Assembly: GCF_900007165.1 (NCBI RefSeq)
Contig: NZ_CYGY02000012.1
Location: forward strand, 1-40,961
Length of the DNA stretch: 40,961 nt
Source of the DNA: Paraburkholderia piptadeniae
GTDB taxonomy: Bacteria; Pseudomonadota; Gammaproteobacteria; Burkholderiales; Burkholderiaceae
Direction of reading: 5' to 3'
Positions 17,512 to 26,389 of this stretch are shown here, one piece after another. A program made the position numbers and the translations under genes. How positions within the stretch are numbered: the stretch's first letter is position 1; each line of letters begins with the position of its first letter. A model generated the notes under the pieces. The model was not told the origin of the DNA and did not search any database. It saw only the letters and a program-made list of their open reading frames with translations.

Positions 17512-17700
17512 TTCGGCTATGTTTAAGGCGATACGCTGCTGGAACTGGAGCGCATGAGTCCTGCCACGCGCATCATCAACCTCGAAACGGCCGTCACATC
17601 CAGCGAGGACGCATGGCCCAGAAAGGGTATCCACTACCGCATGCATCCCGCCAACGCGCCCGTCTTGAACGCCGCGGCCAGCTTCACGTCGTCACTTTGA
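17512..17700 (+). pseudogene. CapA-family (poly-gamma-glutamate synthesis type) protein fragment
   Basis: The forward frame reads FGYV, a stop, then GDTLLELERMSPATRIINLE and TAVTSSEDAWPRKG, IHYRMHPANAPVLNAA, before ending at TGA 17698-17700. The INLET...W..KGIHYRMHP..AP.L.AA pattern is characteristic of CapA/PgsA-type metallophosphatase-fold proteins. Only about 60 residues of the usual 350 or more remain and the fragment has an internal stop. It adjoins the integrase remnant, so this area seems to be a junction of old rearrangements. Confidence 0.6.
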
Positions 17701-17983
17701 TGACGGCCGCCGGCCCCTCCCACAGTGTCCGGGTAACCCCGCATTTCGATTGCGTTGCGTCCATTGCGTGCGTCAACTCGCCGTCGATCATGGCGACTGC
17801 CCGCGTCGATCTGGACCGTGCGCGCGCATCACAAGCGATGTCGACAGGGAGGGGTTGCTGCCCGATTTGTGCCGATACATCACTATCATCGACGCGGTTG
17901 GCGTTTCGCTTAGAATCGACGTCCGGCATCGGCGGGCCACGGCTGTGCACGTCGACGGCCAATCGTTCAATCGGGGAGTGAAC
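17701..17983. other. Unassigned leader region of the SbcD-like gene
   Basis: Nothing recognisable is coded here. The reading frame of the following exonuclease is open into this stretch, but homology begins only at MRFIHAADIHL, and the GGGGAG ribosome-binding site at 17973-17978 fixes the start at 17984. Confidence 0.4.
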
Positions 17984-19240
17984 ATGCGGTTTATCCATGC
18001 AGCGGATATTCATCTCGACAGTCCGCTTCACGGCTTGAGTGCCTATGCGGACGCGCCCGCGGAGATGCTGCGTAACTCGACCCGCGAGGCCTTCTCGTCG
18101 CTGGTGACGACCGCCATCGACGAATCCGTCGATTTCATGGTGATCGCGGGCGACCTGTACGACGGCACCTGGCGGGACCACAACACGGGCATCTTTTTCT
18201 GCAGGGAGATGGGCCGGCTGCGACGCGCAGAGATTCCCGTGTTCGTCCTGTTCGGCAATCACGACGCCGAAAGCGAGATGACGAAGCAACTGCAACTGCC
18301 CGAGAACGTCCGCACGTTCTCGACACGCAAGGCGGAGACGTTCCGGATCGACGCGCTGAAAGTCGCGTTGCACGGCCATAGCTTCAGGGAACGGGAGACC
18401 ACCGTGAACCTCGTCGCCGGCTACCCGGCGCCTGTATCGGGCTATTTCAACATCGGCGTGCTCCATACGGCGCTCGAAGGCAATGCCGCACACGCGAGCT
18501 ATGCGCCGTGTTCACTGGCGGAACTGCATGGCAAGGGCTATCACTACTGGGCGCTCGGGCACGTGCACGAGTTTGCGATGTGGCAGGACCGGTCGACGGT
18601 CGTATTCCCGGGCAATCTGCAAGGCCGCAATATCCGCGAGACCGGGCGTCGCGGTGCCGTCATGGTGACGGTCGACGATTCGGGCGAGATGGAAATCGAG
18701 CGCCTCTTCGTCGATGTGCTGCGTTGGGAAGCGGTGGAGGTCGATGCCTCGGCTTGCGCGACGCTCAACGATGTCGCGCGCGCGGTTGGTAGCCATCTGG
18801 AGATGCTCGCGGAATCGGCGTCGGCGACGGTGCCGCATGCCGTCCGCGTGACGGTCACGGGAATGACTGCGGCGCATGGCGAGCTGTTCGGACTCGAGCC
18901 GCAATTGCGCGTCGAAGTGCTTGCGCAGATCGCGGGTCTCAGCCATGACCGTCTGTGGCTTGAGAAGGTGCGCATCGAGACGAGCCCGCTGGGCGATAGC
19001 AATGCCGTGCTAGATCGCGCGGATGCCATCGCGGATCTGCATAACCTGCTCGTCGAAGCCGAGTCCGATCCGGAGTTTCTCGCGATGCTGAAAGAGCGGC
19101 TGATCGGGCTGGCGACGCATTCGCCTCACGAACTGCAAGAGATGGTGCCGGCGCTCTTCGATGTGCGCAACGGCGAACTGACGGGACTGGTGCGTGCAGT
19201 GCGCGCCGGGCTGGTTGAACAGGTGGCGAAGGCGAACTGA
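17984..19240 (+). CDS. yhaO: DNA repair metallophosphoesterase (SbcD/Mre11-like, YhaO type)
   Basis: This 418-residue calcineurin-like nuclease subunit carries all metal motifs in order: ADIHLDSPL (DxH), GDLYDG, GNHD, HGHSF, VLHTALEG and GHVHE, spanning about residues 7-185. The C-terminal third is the less conserved capping and ATPase-contact region. SbcD/Mre11 proteins cut DNA ends and hairpins when bound to an SbcC/Rad50 ATPase, and the next gene encodes such a partner 3 bp downstream. The sequence and length are closer to the YhaO branch than to classical SbcD. The start is set by GGGGAG 5 bp upstream. It probably forms a cytoplasmic complex in double-strand-break or hairpin processing. 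Confidence 0.88.
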   Translation: MRFIHAADIHLDSPLHGLSAYADAPAEMLRNSTREAFSSLVTTAIDESVDFMVIAGDLYDGTWRDHNTGIFFCREMGRLRRAEIPVFVLFGNHDAESEMTKQLQLPENVRTFSTRKAETFRIDALKVALHGHSFRERETTVNLVAGYPAPVSGYFNIGVLHTALEGNAAHASYAPCSLAELHGKGYHYWALGHVHEFAMWQDRSTVVFPGNLQGRNIRETGRRGAVMVTVDDSGEMEIERLFVDVLRWEAVEVDASACATLNDVARAVGSHLEMLAESASATVPHAVRVTVTGMTAAHGELFGLEPQLRVEVLAQIAGLSHDRLWLEKVRIETSPLGDSNAVLDRADAIADLHNLLVEAESDPEFLAMLKERLIGLATHSPHELQEMVPALFDVRNGELTGLVRAVRAGLVEQVAKAN

Positions 19241-19243
19241 ACT

Positions 19244-22200
19244 ATGCGCATTGGCAAGCTCGAACTGATCCGCTACGGCAAGTTCTCCGATGAAGCGGTG
19301 GCGTTTCCCCGCTCGTCGCACGATTTTCACTTTCTCGTCGGACCCAACGAAGCCGGCAAGTCCACGATCAAGACGGCGATCACCGAACTGCTGTTCGGCA
19401 TGCCGCACAGCTCGCCGCTGGATTTCATTCATCCTCAGAGCGAACTGCGGCTGGGCGCGGTGATCGAGCATTCGGATCAGTCGCTGGCGTTTCATCGGTC
19501 GAAGGCGAGAAAGGCGTCCCTGTCCGCGCCGAAGGGCGAACCGCTCGCGGGCGAAGCGCTCGTTCCGTTTCTCGGCGAGGCCGACAAGGCGTTCTTCGAA
19601 CAGATGTTCTGCCTCGATCACACGTCGCTGATCAAAGGCGGGAAGAGCATTCTTGATGCGTCCAGCGACGTGGGGCAGGTGCTATTCCAGTCGGCGGCAG
19701 GCATTTCGAGTCTGGGTCCCGTGCGGGAACGGCTCGCGGAAGAGGCCGACCGCCTGTGGAGCAAACGCAAGTCAGGCGAGCGCGCTTATTACGTCGGGCT
19801 GAAGCAACTGGATGACGCGAGCGCCGAACTGAGAACTGCAATGGTCCGGACGTCCGCCTGGCGGGCTGCGCAGGAGACGGTCGACGACGCGCTGGAAGGC
19901 AAGCAATCCGCAGAGCGCCAGCATGGCGAGCTGGAACTGAAACGCAGCCGCCTGGAGCGCATTCGCCGCGTCACGCACCATCTCGCCGTGTGGCGGGAGA
20001 AGACCGCCGAGCTGCGCGCGCTGGGGGAGGTGATCGATCTGCCGCACGATGCCGACGCCACGCTGCAAGGCGCGTTGAGAAAACTGGCGGCAGCCGACAG
20101 CGCGCTCGAAGTGCATCTGCGGCGCGCGGGCGAACTGCAAGGCACGCTCGACAACAAGGACATCGATCAGACCGCGCTAGCGTTCCAGAGCGAAATTGAG
20201 GCGCTGGAAAGCACGCGTCACCGATGCGGCGACCACGAGGCGGACGTTGCGCGCCTCGAACAGCAGGTGTCGTTGCTCGTGCGTCAGGTCGCCGATGCCT
20301 GCGCGCAACTCGAATGGCCCCGGGACGAACTGGCGGCGCGTAATAGCGTGCCCTCGGCGCTCGCGCTGCATACGGTCGAGAGCCTGATGCGCGACCGCGG
20401 CAAGCTCGAGCAGTCGGTCGTCAGCGCACAGCAGGCGATACAGAAGAAGCTGGCGGAGATCGACGACCTTGGCCGTAAGCTGGAGAGCCTGCCGGCCGGG
20501 GAAGTTCCCGACGATGTCCAGGCCGCACTGCGTTCCGGGCAACGATATAGGGAAAACGACCCGGCGCAGCGCCGGCTGAAGGACGCCGTCGCCGACGCAC
20601 AGCGCACGCTGGATGCGAGTCTTGCGGCGCTCGGCAAATGGAGCCGTGCGTTGCCAGCGCTGAAGTCGATGACCTTGCCATCGACGGAACGTGTCGCGTC
20701 GTTGCGTGCCGAGCGCGACGATCTCGTCTCGCGTCTCATGCGCGCACGCGACCGACTCGATGAAGCACGCGAGGGCGAACGTCTGGCCGTTGCCGAACAC
20801 GATGCGTTCGAGCAGGCGCATCAGATCGTGACGGGTGAGGTCGTTGTGCACGCGCGCGGGGTCCGCGACGCGGCCTGGGCGGCGATCAGGGATGGCGCGG
20901 TGTCGGTGGCGGACGGCGCGCCCGAATTCGAAGCGGCAGTGACGGCGGCGGACGATCTGTCCGACCGGCAGGTCGGCTCGGTCACGGAAGCGACGGAACT
21001 GTCGAACCAGAAACAGCGGGTTCTCGAAACAAAGGAAACGGCCCTGCGCCATGGCCAGCGCGTTGCCGAGGCAGAAGAGGCGCTTGCGCGCTTCGACGCA
21101 GCCTGGGCATCGCTCGTATCCGAACAGGAACTGGCCGGCATGGCGCTCGACGATATCGCCTCGTGGATCGCGCGCCGCGAAAACGCGCTGCTGGCCGCCG
21201 CAGCACTCGAAAAGAGCACGGATGAACTCGAACGCGAACGCGCGGAGGTCGAATCGTGCCGGGCGCGGCTCTCCGGCTGTCTCGTCCAGGCGGGGCTGAT
21301 CGGCCCGTTGCCCGCGGCGCTCGAAGACTTGTGCACGATGGCCGAGAGCTACGTGAGCGAACGCAGGCAGGCGACGATGACGCGGCGCCTGCTCGCCGGG
21401 CAGATCGAAGCGGCTCAGGCCGACGTTGCGACCTTGCGTCGAGAAGCGGCCGTTCACACCGATGCCCACCGTCTCTGGAAGGATCAGTGGGCAGCCGCCA
21501 TCGCGAAAGCGGGACTGTCCGCCGTCGCCGATTCGGATGCCGCGACCGGTGCCGCACTCGGAATCGCCAAAACGGTTCGCGAACAGCTCGATCAGATCGC
21601 AACCATCCGCAACGCGCAGATCGATCCGATGCGGGCCGCCCTGGCGGACTTTTCCGCAAATGCCAGCAGGCTTGCGGTCCAGTTTGGAATATCGACGCCC
21701 GAAGCGGACCCGAAAGCCATTTCGATCGAACTCTCGCGGCGTCTGTCGTCGGCGCGGGCTGTGCAGGCCGAATCCCAGCGCCTGACGAACGAACTGGCGG
21801 ACGTGTCGGAGCGCGTTCGCCTCGCCCGTGCGGAGGTGGATGAGGCGACAGCGCAGCTGCGTCCGCTCTATGCACTTGCCGCCGTCGACAAGCCGGACCT
21901 GCTGCGTCCACTGATCGCGCGTTCGGACCGCAAGCGCGAACTGGCGGCGGCCATCGGGCAGGCGCACAGGAGTCTCGTCAACGATGGCGACGGACTGGGC
22001 ATCGAAGAACTCGCCGAGGAAGTCGACGCGACCGATCTGCAGACGGTCCAGGCCGACCTGCTGAGTGTGGGCGTCGCGCTGACGGACTCGGTCAACGCAC
22101 GTGCCGAGATGGCGACCAGGGTGGCCGAGGCGCGTGCGCAACTGGCGGCGATCTCGGGCGGCGCGAATGCGGCGATTGCCGAAGCAAAACGCCAGGAGGC

Positions 22201-22705
22201 GCTCGCCGCCATGGCCGAAGCGGCCGAACGCTTCATCAAGGTCGAGACGGCGTCCACCCTGCTGCGCTGGGCCGTCGACCGGTATCGCGAGCGTCGTCAG
22301 GGACCCATGCTGGCGCGCGCGAGCGCAATCTTTTCGGAGCTGACGCTCGGTGCGTTCGAACATCTTTCGGTCGACTACGACAGCCAGCCGCTGGCGCTGG
22401 CCGCCGTGCGTGCGGGCGGCAAACGTGTGGAGATCGGTGGCATGAGTGAGGGGACGCGTGACCAGCTCTATCTGGCGTTACGTCTTGCCGCGCTCGAACT
22501 GCATTGCGAGCGTGGTTCCGCGCTGCCTTTCGTTGCCGATGACCTGTTCATCAATTTCGACGACAGGCGTGCGAAGGCAGGGCTTCGCGTGTTGGCGGGA
22601 CTGGCCACGCGCATGCAGGTGATCTTTCTCAGTCACCACGATCACCTGGTCGAGATCGTCAACGAGGTGTTTGGCGCTTCGGCGAACGTGCGATATCTCG
22701 GTTAG
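19244..22705 (+). CDS. yhaN: AAA ATPase, SbcC/Rad50-like (YhaN type)
   Basis: This 1153-residue SMC-like ATPase starts MRIGKLELIRYGKFSDE. Walker A is GPNEAGKST at about residues 33-41. Long helical, coiled-coil-rich arms occupy about 180-1000, and the C-terminal head holds the signature GGMSEGTRDQLYLALRLA, Walker B LPFVADDLFINFDD and the H-loop FLSHHDHL. No CxxC zinc hook is evident, as in YhaN and unlike Rad50/SbcC. It begins 3 bp after the nuclease gene, so the two are co-translated and should form one complex that opens and trims DNA ends. The pair is flanked by remnants on the left and a duplicated segment on the right. No defence-specific domain is seen. Confidence 0.88.
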   Translation: MRIGKLELIRYGKFSDEAVAFPRSSHDFHFLVGPNEAGKSTIKTAITELLFGMPHSSPLDFIHPQSELRLGAVIEHSDQSLAFHRSKARKASLSAPKGEPLAGEALVPFLGEADKAFFEQMFCLDHTSLIKGGKSILDASSDVGQVLFQSAAGISSLGPVRERLAEEADRLWSKRKSGERAYYVGLKQLDDASAELRTAMVRTSAWRAAQETVDDALEGKQSAERQHGELELKRSRLERIRRVTHHLAVWREKTAELRALGEVIDLPHDADATLQGALRKLAAADSALEVHLRRAGELQGTLDNKDIDQTALAFQSEIEALESTRHRCGDHEADVARLEQQVSLLVRQVADACAQLEWPRDELAARNSVPSALALHTVESLMRDRGKLEQSVVSAQQAIQKKLAEIDDLGRKLESLPAGEVPDDVQAALRSGQRYRENDPAQRRLKDAVADAQRTLDASLAALGKWSRALPALKSMTLPSTERVASLRAERDDLVSRLMRARDRLDEAREGERLAVAEHDAFEQAHQIVTGEVVVHARGVRDAAWAAIRDGAVSVADGAPEFEAAVTAADDLSDRQVGSVTEATELSNQKQRVLETKETALRHGQRVAEAEEALARFDAAWASLVSEQELAGMALDDIASWIARRENALLAAAALEKSTDELERERAEVESCRARLSGCLVQAGLIGPLPAALEDLCTMAESYVSERRQATMTRRLLAGQIEAAQADVATLRREAAVHTDAHRLWKDQWAAAIAKAGLSAVADSDAATGAALGIAKTVREQLDQIATIRNAQIDPMRAALADFSANASRLAVQFGISTPEADPKAISIELSRRLSSARAVQAESQRLTNELADVSERVRLARAEVDEATAQLRPLYALAAVDKPDLLRPLIARSDRKRELAAAIGQAHRSLVNDGDGLGIEELAEEVDATDLQTVQADLLSVGVALTDSVNARAEMATRVAEARAQLAAISGGANAAIAEAKRQEALAAMAEAAERFIKVETASTLLRWAVDRYRERRQGPMLARASAIFSELTLGAFEHLSVDYDSQPLALAAVRAGGKRVEIGGMSEGTRDQLYLALRLAALELHCERGSALPFVADDLFINFDDRRAKAGLRVLAGLATRMQVIFLSHHDHLVEIVNEVFGASANVRYLG

Positions 22706-22944
22706 CGGTTCTCTCCATCCAGCAACGCAACGAATATTCCGGCAAGTAGTGCCGCTTTTGCGGTCCAGGGTGGACATCGCCACTTCCCGTGGTGGAAGCC
22801 GCGTTGAAGTACAGCACCGATGAGCATGACGATCCGCGGCCATGATCGCCGCTGGCGTGGTCGTATCGGCGGTCGGGCGGAGGCAAGGAGATTCAATGAC
22901 GTCGAAGGTGCAATGGCGTCGGAACAAGTTCACAAAACCGCTTA
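22706..22944. other. Intergenic, no gene seen
   Basis: No credible coding sequence, RNA gene or terminator is visible between the ATPase gene and the start of the duplicated segment. Confidence 0.4.
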
Positions 22945-23026
22945 CCTGACGTCAACGAAACCCATCCCCACGCGTTATGGCAGTGGACGACGCAATGAAT
23001 CGTCGCCTTACCACTGGAGACTCCGA

Positions 23027-23230
23027 ATGAAGAACCTTGCTGCCGCCTTGATTACATCCCTGTTTGCTACTGTCGCGTTCGCCCAGGCATCCGCACCCGC
23101 GGCGACCGCACCAGCAACCACGGCTACGGCTCCGGCCACGACCGCCACGACGCCTGCGCCTGCACACAAGTCGACGAAGCACATTCATAAAGTGAGTCAC
23201 CATGTGACGCACAAGAAGGCCGCACAATAA
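23027..23230 (+). CDS. Small exported Ala/Thr-rich protein, copy 1
   Basis: The 67-residue product starts with a signal peptide (MKNLAAALITSLFATVAFAQ, cleavage after AFA) and continues with an Ala/Thr/Pro low-complexity stretch and a basic, His/Lys-rich tail (HKSTKHIHKVSHHVTHKKAAQ). A GGAGA ribosome-binding site lies 6 bp upstream. A closely similar paralogue is at 35657-35860. The tail could bind metal or nucleic acid in the periplasm, but function is unknown. Conservation of both reading frame and leader across the duplication argues that it is translated. Confidence 0.75.
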   Translation: MKNLAAALITSLFATVAFAQASAPAATAPATTATAPATTATTPAPAHKSTKHIHKVSHHVTHKKAAQ

Positions 23231-23256
23231 TCCACGGCCTCGGCGTAAAGTATCAG

Positions 23257-23276
23257 AACCCTGCTTCGGCGGGGTT
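23257..23276 (+). terminator. UUCG-loop terminator of small exported protein, copy 1
   Basis: AACCCTGC-TTCG-GCGGGGTT forms an 8-bp stem with one T-G pair and the very stable cUUCGg tetraloop, followed by TATG. It lies 26 bp after the stop and is conserved in altered form in copy 2. Confidence 0.65.
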
Positions 23277-23523
23277 TATGCATTCAGCGATCGGCCCTAA
23301 GTTCGGTAATCGTTCATCGCGGTACGTAGACCTCGTCAAGGTGTTCGCGGCAGTCGATGGGCGTGGCTGCATTGGTCTCACTCAAACAACGCTGCCTGAT
23401 GCAAACGCGAGCACCTTGTCGCCAAGGCATTCGCGGCCGGCCCGTGGGCGGGGCCGTCGGAGTGGGCAATCAGGCGCTTGCCCACTCGGAATCCCGCAAA
23501 AACGCTGCCTTATGCGAGCGCGA

Positions 23524-23834
23524 GTGCCTTGGCTCTTCACGTCTTGCGTCGCGCGTCAAATGCGCACACTGTTCAGATCACGATAGTGAAATTTCCGCGA
23601 CGAGGGTTGTGGGCGCGCTTGACGCTTTTCGGCCCTGGCGGGACAAGTTACGCCAGCAAGTGAGAGGGTAGATCAAAGAGGCTGAACTGACGGGCAGGTC
23701 GTCTTGAGGTTTGTTCGACGCCTGCCTATGTCTGGGGACACGGAAGCGCGCGACGGCGCGTGCGGGCAGGCGTTGGAAAAGGACGAATACCCCTGGTCGA
23801 AACCTCCCGCGTCTGCGACCGCGACCACATGAGC
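23524..23834. other. Intergenic, no gene seen
   Basis: I find no supported gene between the duplicated segment and the RMF-like gene. Short open frames here have no ribosome-binding site and no recognisable product. Confidence 0.35.
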
Positions 23835-24035
23835 TCATTGAAGAGTGCGGCCAGTAATGATTCTTGGGATCTGCGCCGCATTCTTGCGATCGACGGTTAT
23901 TGGAGACGACACGGCGCGTCCGTCAACGTATCCGGAAATCCACTCCCATACTTCGAAGCCCCAGTACGGGCAGGCTTCAAGCGGTTTGCCCAGACGTCCA
24001 GCGAGGAAGCCGTTTTGCCACGGTGTGCTGTTCAT
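23835..24035 (-). CDS. Ribosome modulation factor (RMF)-like small protein
   Basis: The 66-residue protein has the RMF pattern G-x2-AG-x2-G-x5-CPY-x7-W-x2-GY-x2-GR at residues 9-40. Visible key residues are Gly9, Ala12, Gly13, Gly16, Cys22-Pro23-Tyr24, Trp32, Gly35 and Gly39. RMF binds 70S ribosomes in stationary phase and promotes inactive 100S dimers. The related CrpP-type proteins share this fold. E. coli RMF ends near the last glycine; this protein has a further 25-residue polar tail. The start is ATG at 24035; an in-frame TTG lies just before it. The ribosome-binding site is weak. It lies alone, convergent with nothing obvious. Family assignment is by motif, without a profile search. Confidence 0.6.
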   Translation of the reverse strand: MNSTPWQNGFLAGRLGKPLEACPYWGFEVWEWISGYVDGRAVSSPITVDRKNAAQIPRIITGRTLQ

Positions 24036-24360
24036 CAATCGCCCTTGATGAAAAGTTCGGGGCAGTATTGCAGCGATCCTTTTCTTGTGTTGTGCGTTGC
24101 ACCACGAAGATTGTTAATTTAATTTGAGCGCGCTTCATCGCTTTGAGCGCCTTGTTTTTCATGGCGAGAGAGCCAGGCATTTATCGTGGCTTGAGTCTGG
24201 GCGCAACAGCGCATAAAAAAACAACCGGCCGTCTCCGGGAACTGCGGGCGTTGATCGCTTAATTTATCGCGATGAAGATCTTATCGCTCGTTGCGCGGCT
24301 GCATGTGAACGGCCTGTTACTTCGTTCGCGCACTCCTGACACGCCGAACATAAGAAATGT
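24036..24360. other. Intergenic, no gene seen
   Basis: This stretch holds the upstream region of the RMF-like gene and the downstream region of the cold-shock gene. It is A/T-rich around 24100-24125 on the RMF side, a plausible promoter area. No coding sequence is supported. Confidence 0.35.
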
Positions 24361-24361
24361 G

Positions 24362-24378
24362 ACCCGCGCGGGGCGGGT
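24362..24378 (-). terminator. Hairpin downstream of the cold-shock gene
   Basis: On the minus strand ACCCGC-CCCGC-GCGGGT forms a 6-bp GC stem 27 bp after the cold-shock stop, followed by CACATTTCTTATGTT. The U-run is interrupted, so it is a moderate candidate. Confidence 0.45.
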
Positions 24379-24405
24379 TACGCGCCAGGATGATGTGCGT
24401 CCCGA

Positions 24406-24609
24406 TTACACAGGCTTGATATTTGCGGCCTGCTTGCCCTTCGGTCCCATCTTCACGTCAAAGCTTACTTTCTGGTTTTCCTGCAATGACTTGAAGCCTT
24501 CAGTCCTGATTTCCGAGAAGTGGGCGAACAGATCTTCGCCGCCTTCGTCCGGAGTGATGAAACCAAAGCCCTTCGCATCGTTAAACCATTTCACAGTACC
24601 AGTTGCCAT
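24406..24609 (-). CDS. cspA: Cold-shock domain protein (CspA family)
   Basis: The 67-residue protein is a single cold-shock domain. RNP1 is KGFGFI and RNP2 is LFAHF, preceded by [11 protein letters not shown] and followed by [18 protein letters not shown]. Such proteins bind single-stranded RNA and DNA, act as RNA chaperones and antiterminators, and usually exist in several copies per genome. An open frame upstream of the ATG extends to 24735 but has no homology; an AGG at 8 bp spacing fits the start at 24609. The upstream 100 bp probably form the structured leader found in many csp messages, though no specific cold box was identified. Confidence 0.93.
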   Translation of the reverse strand: MATGTVKWFNDAKGFGFITPDEGGEDLFAHFSEIRTEGFKSLQENQKVSFDVKMGPKGKQAANIKPV

Positions 24610-24940
24610 TTTTGAACCTGTAAACGTTGAAAACCGCATTCGCGAACGCGGTACTGCACGGAGCGGCCGCCCGCGACGGAAGACTTTTACCACGTCGGGA
24701 TGAGACCTGCCAATCAGCAGGTCCACGGACAGCACACGGTCTGCTTTCCGGTGGCCCGAACCGGCTCAGGCGCTGGTTGTTCAGGCCAGCGGCGGCTGCA
24801 TCGGCTCAGCGACGGAATCCGTCGTCGATCGTCGATCCGAAATGGAACTATTTTTCGCGCACCGGGCCCATGCGCACCCCGATGCGCTTTTATCGCTTTA
24901 TGCGTCATGGCACGCGGGGGCTTGGCCCGCTACCACCGGC
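24610..24940. other. Upstream region of cspA and downstream of the HTH-like gene
   Basis: No gene is supported. The dyad GACGGAATCCGTC (24812-24824, stem 6-1-6) and the adjoining repeated CGTCGAT are the only structures noted. Confidence 0.35.
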
Positions 24941-26314
24941 TCACAATAGGACCGCTAGCTGCAAAAGTTCCAGCGCTTTCAATTCGTCCAGTCGACCCGT
25001 GCGCGCTTTACCTGCCAGCGTCTTGATCAATGCTTCCGCTATCGGTTCAATACCGTCAAGATTGTCCAGGCTGGTTACGGAAGTGAAGGGGCGCGGTACA
25101 GGGTTTCGGTGCGGTACGGCGGAGGCGGGGAACGACTCTAGGGTTGCCGGTGTGGCTGCCGCGGCCTCGCCATCAGTTTCTTCAGGTGAGCGACCGGCAA
25201 GGTCGTCGCGGAAATCACTTACATGATCCTGCGGGCTGACGACGGTCGTCTCTTTCTCCCCTGCGACATCCACCGAAACAGGCGAGGGGCTTTCCGGATC
25301 GCCCAGGGCGCCCGCCCGTGCGCGCGCCGTGTGCGCCTTCGCATCGACCTTCGCTGGCACGCCATCGTTTGTTGCGGCCGCAACCGGCTCGTGTTGTTCG
25401 GATACGCGACCGCGCGAAGCAGGCGTAAGCCTACGCGACACCGACTCTGGAATCTCGGCTTCGGATCGCGGCGTATCCAACCAGCCAACTGGCAAACCAA
25501 GTCGCTCCGTGAACCGGTTTGCCTCGACGCTGTCCATGCGTTTCTTGCCGTATAGCCGATGGTTCATGTTGGATCCACTCATCGCCATGACCACACCCAG
25601 TGTTACTTTCGATCCCTTGCGACTCGTGAGAACGTGGAGATTGGCGCGCCGGATGCTTTCTATCTCGGCGCTGTCGCTTAATGCCAGCGGTTGCTGTTGG
25701 GGCGTTTCAGGAGACGTCTTGCGTTTCGACGGTGAAGCTTTTAGCGGCGCAGGTGGTTCCTGCTGTCCGGCCATTTCGCTTCTACTGTTCTTGACGGCTC
25801 TGGGTGACCCGCCAGCTGCTTTCCTTGGCATTTGCGCTTCCTCGGACAAACTAAGAAATGGTTGTTGATCGACGTTCAGGGCAGAAGCCGGCTCAGGTGC
25901 TTCCGACTCCACGTCGGGTCCGTCGTGCGCTTGAACGAAGTCGAGCGGCGACTTCAGACGAGCGATGGTCTCGGCCGCGAGCGCGGGATTCGGATGGTCA
26001 AAAAAACCATGCGGCAACCCAAGCGTGGTTTCCATGTGAAAAGCGGTCTCGGGCGTGAATCTTTCGCCCTTCATCAGTTCGGCCACGCGCGTCATGTTCG
26101 ATTCAAGTGCTATCGCGATATTCTCTGCGCCCACCGCATCGACGAGGAACTGGAACGATCGGGTTTTGAAAATGGAGGCAGTCTGGGTGAAGTCTCGAGG
26201 AGGGGGCTTAACATACGGTTGTCCCTGCCGGTTGGGCGGGGATTTTATTTCGTGGCGAGGTTGACGTTGGCCGCTATCCCGGGATCCCGCATATCGCCCG
26301 CGGGCTTGACTCAT
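24941..26314 (-). CDS. Hypothetical protein with two helix-turn-helix-like segments
   Basis: The protein has 457 residues from the start at 26314, where a GGAG lies 9 bp upstream; an ATG at 26329 adds five residues. Two segments resemble Cro/C1-type helix-turn-helix units. The first, about residues 45-110, contains LVDAVGAENIAIALESNMTR, VAELMKGERFTPETAFHMET and LGLPHGFFDHPNP. The second, about 225-290, contains VTLGVVMAMSGSNMNHRLYG, KKRMDSVEANRFTERLGLP and GWLDTP. The two share the order AxxxxSNMxxxLxGxKRM...E...LGLPxGWLDxP, suggesting internal duplication. The linkers and C-terminal half are long, Pro/Ala/Glu-rich and probably disordered. A DNA-binding regulator or nucleoid-associated role is inferred; no family name is certain. 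Confidence 0.65.
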   Translation of the reverse strand: MSQARGRYAGSRDSGQRQPRHEIKSPPNRQGQPYVKPPPRDFTQTASIFKTRSFQFLVDAVGAENIAIALESNMTRVAELMKGERFTPETAFHMETTLGLPHGFFDHPNPALAAETIARLKSPLDFVQAHDGPDVESEAPEPASALNVDQQPFLSLSEEAQMPRKAAGGSPRAVKNSRSEMAGQQEPPAPLKASPSKRKTSPETPQQQPLALSDSAEIESIRRANLHVLTSRKGSKVTLGVVMAMSGSNMNHRLYGKKRMDSVEANRFTERLGLPVGWLDTPRSEAEIPESVSRRLTPASRGRVSEQHEPVAAATNDGVPAKVDAKAHTARARAGALGDPESPSPVSVDVAGEKETTVVSPQDHVSDFRDDLAGRSPEETDGEAAAATPATLESFPASAVPHRNPVPRPFTSVTSLDNLDGIEPIAEALIKTLAGKARTGRLDELKALELLQLAVLL

Positions 26315-26389
26315 AAGGTAGGGCTCCATGGAATCGTTGGTCTGCTGAATCTTTTCATTATAGACGGGGCTGTGTCGGCATTTGATGGA

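Larger units (their letters stand above)
22945..23523 (+). repeat. Copy 1 of a diverged ~570-bp direct duplication
   Basis: This segment and 35573-36137 match over the leader (CTGACGTCAACGAAACC, GGACGACGCAATGA hairpin), the small exported protein, the terminator and about 270 bp of downstream DNA, to the shared GCTGCCTTATGCGAGCGCGA. Both copies have the same order of elements with scattered substitutions and small indels. Downstream hairpins here are CGGCCC/GGGCCG at 23438-23456 and a perfect 10-bp stem GAGTGGGCAA/TTGCCCACTC at 23460-23487. A 22-bp unit CGCTGCCTGATGCAAACGCGAG (23390) recurs in variant form at 23503 within the copy. Confidence 0.85.

Noticed and set aside
20177..22363. 728-residue minus-strand open frame inside the ATPase gene
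   Set aside because: Antisense shadow of a long coiled-coil gene with conserved Walker motifs on the plus strand.
17984..22705. Reading the SbcD/SbcC-like pair as a novel anti-phage system
   Set aside because: The two proteins match the YhaO/YhaN repair type and no extra effector, sensor or defence neighbour is present.
24812..24824. Palindrome GACGGAATCCGTC upstream of cspA
   Set aside because: A single short dyad about 200 bp from the gene, with no second copy or promoter context; listed only as a structure, not as a site.
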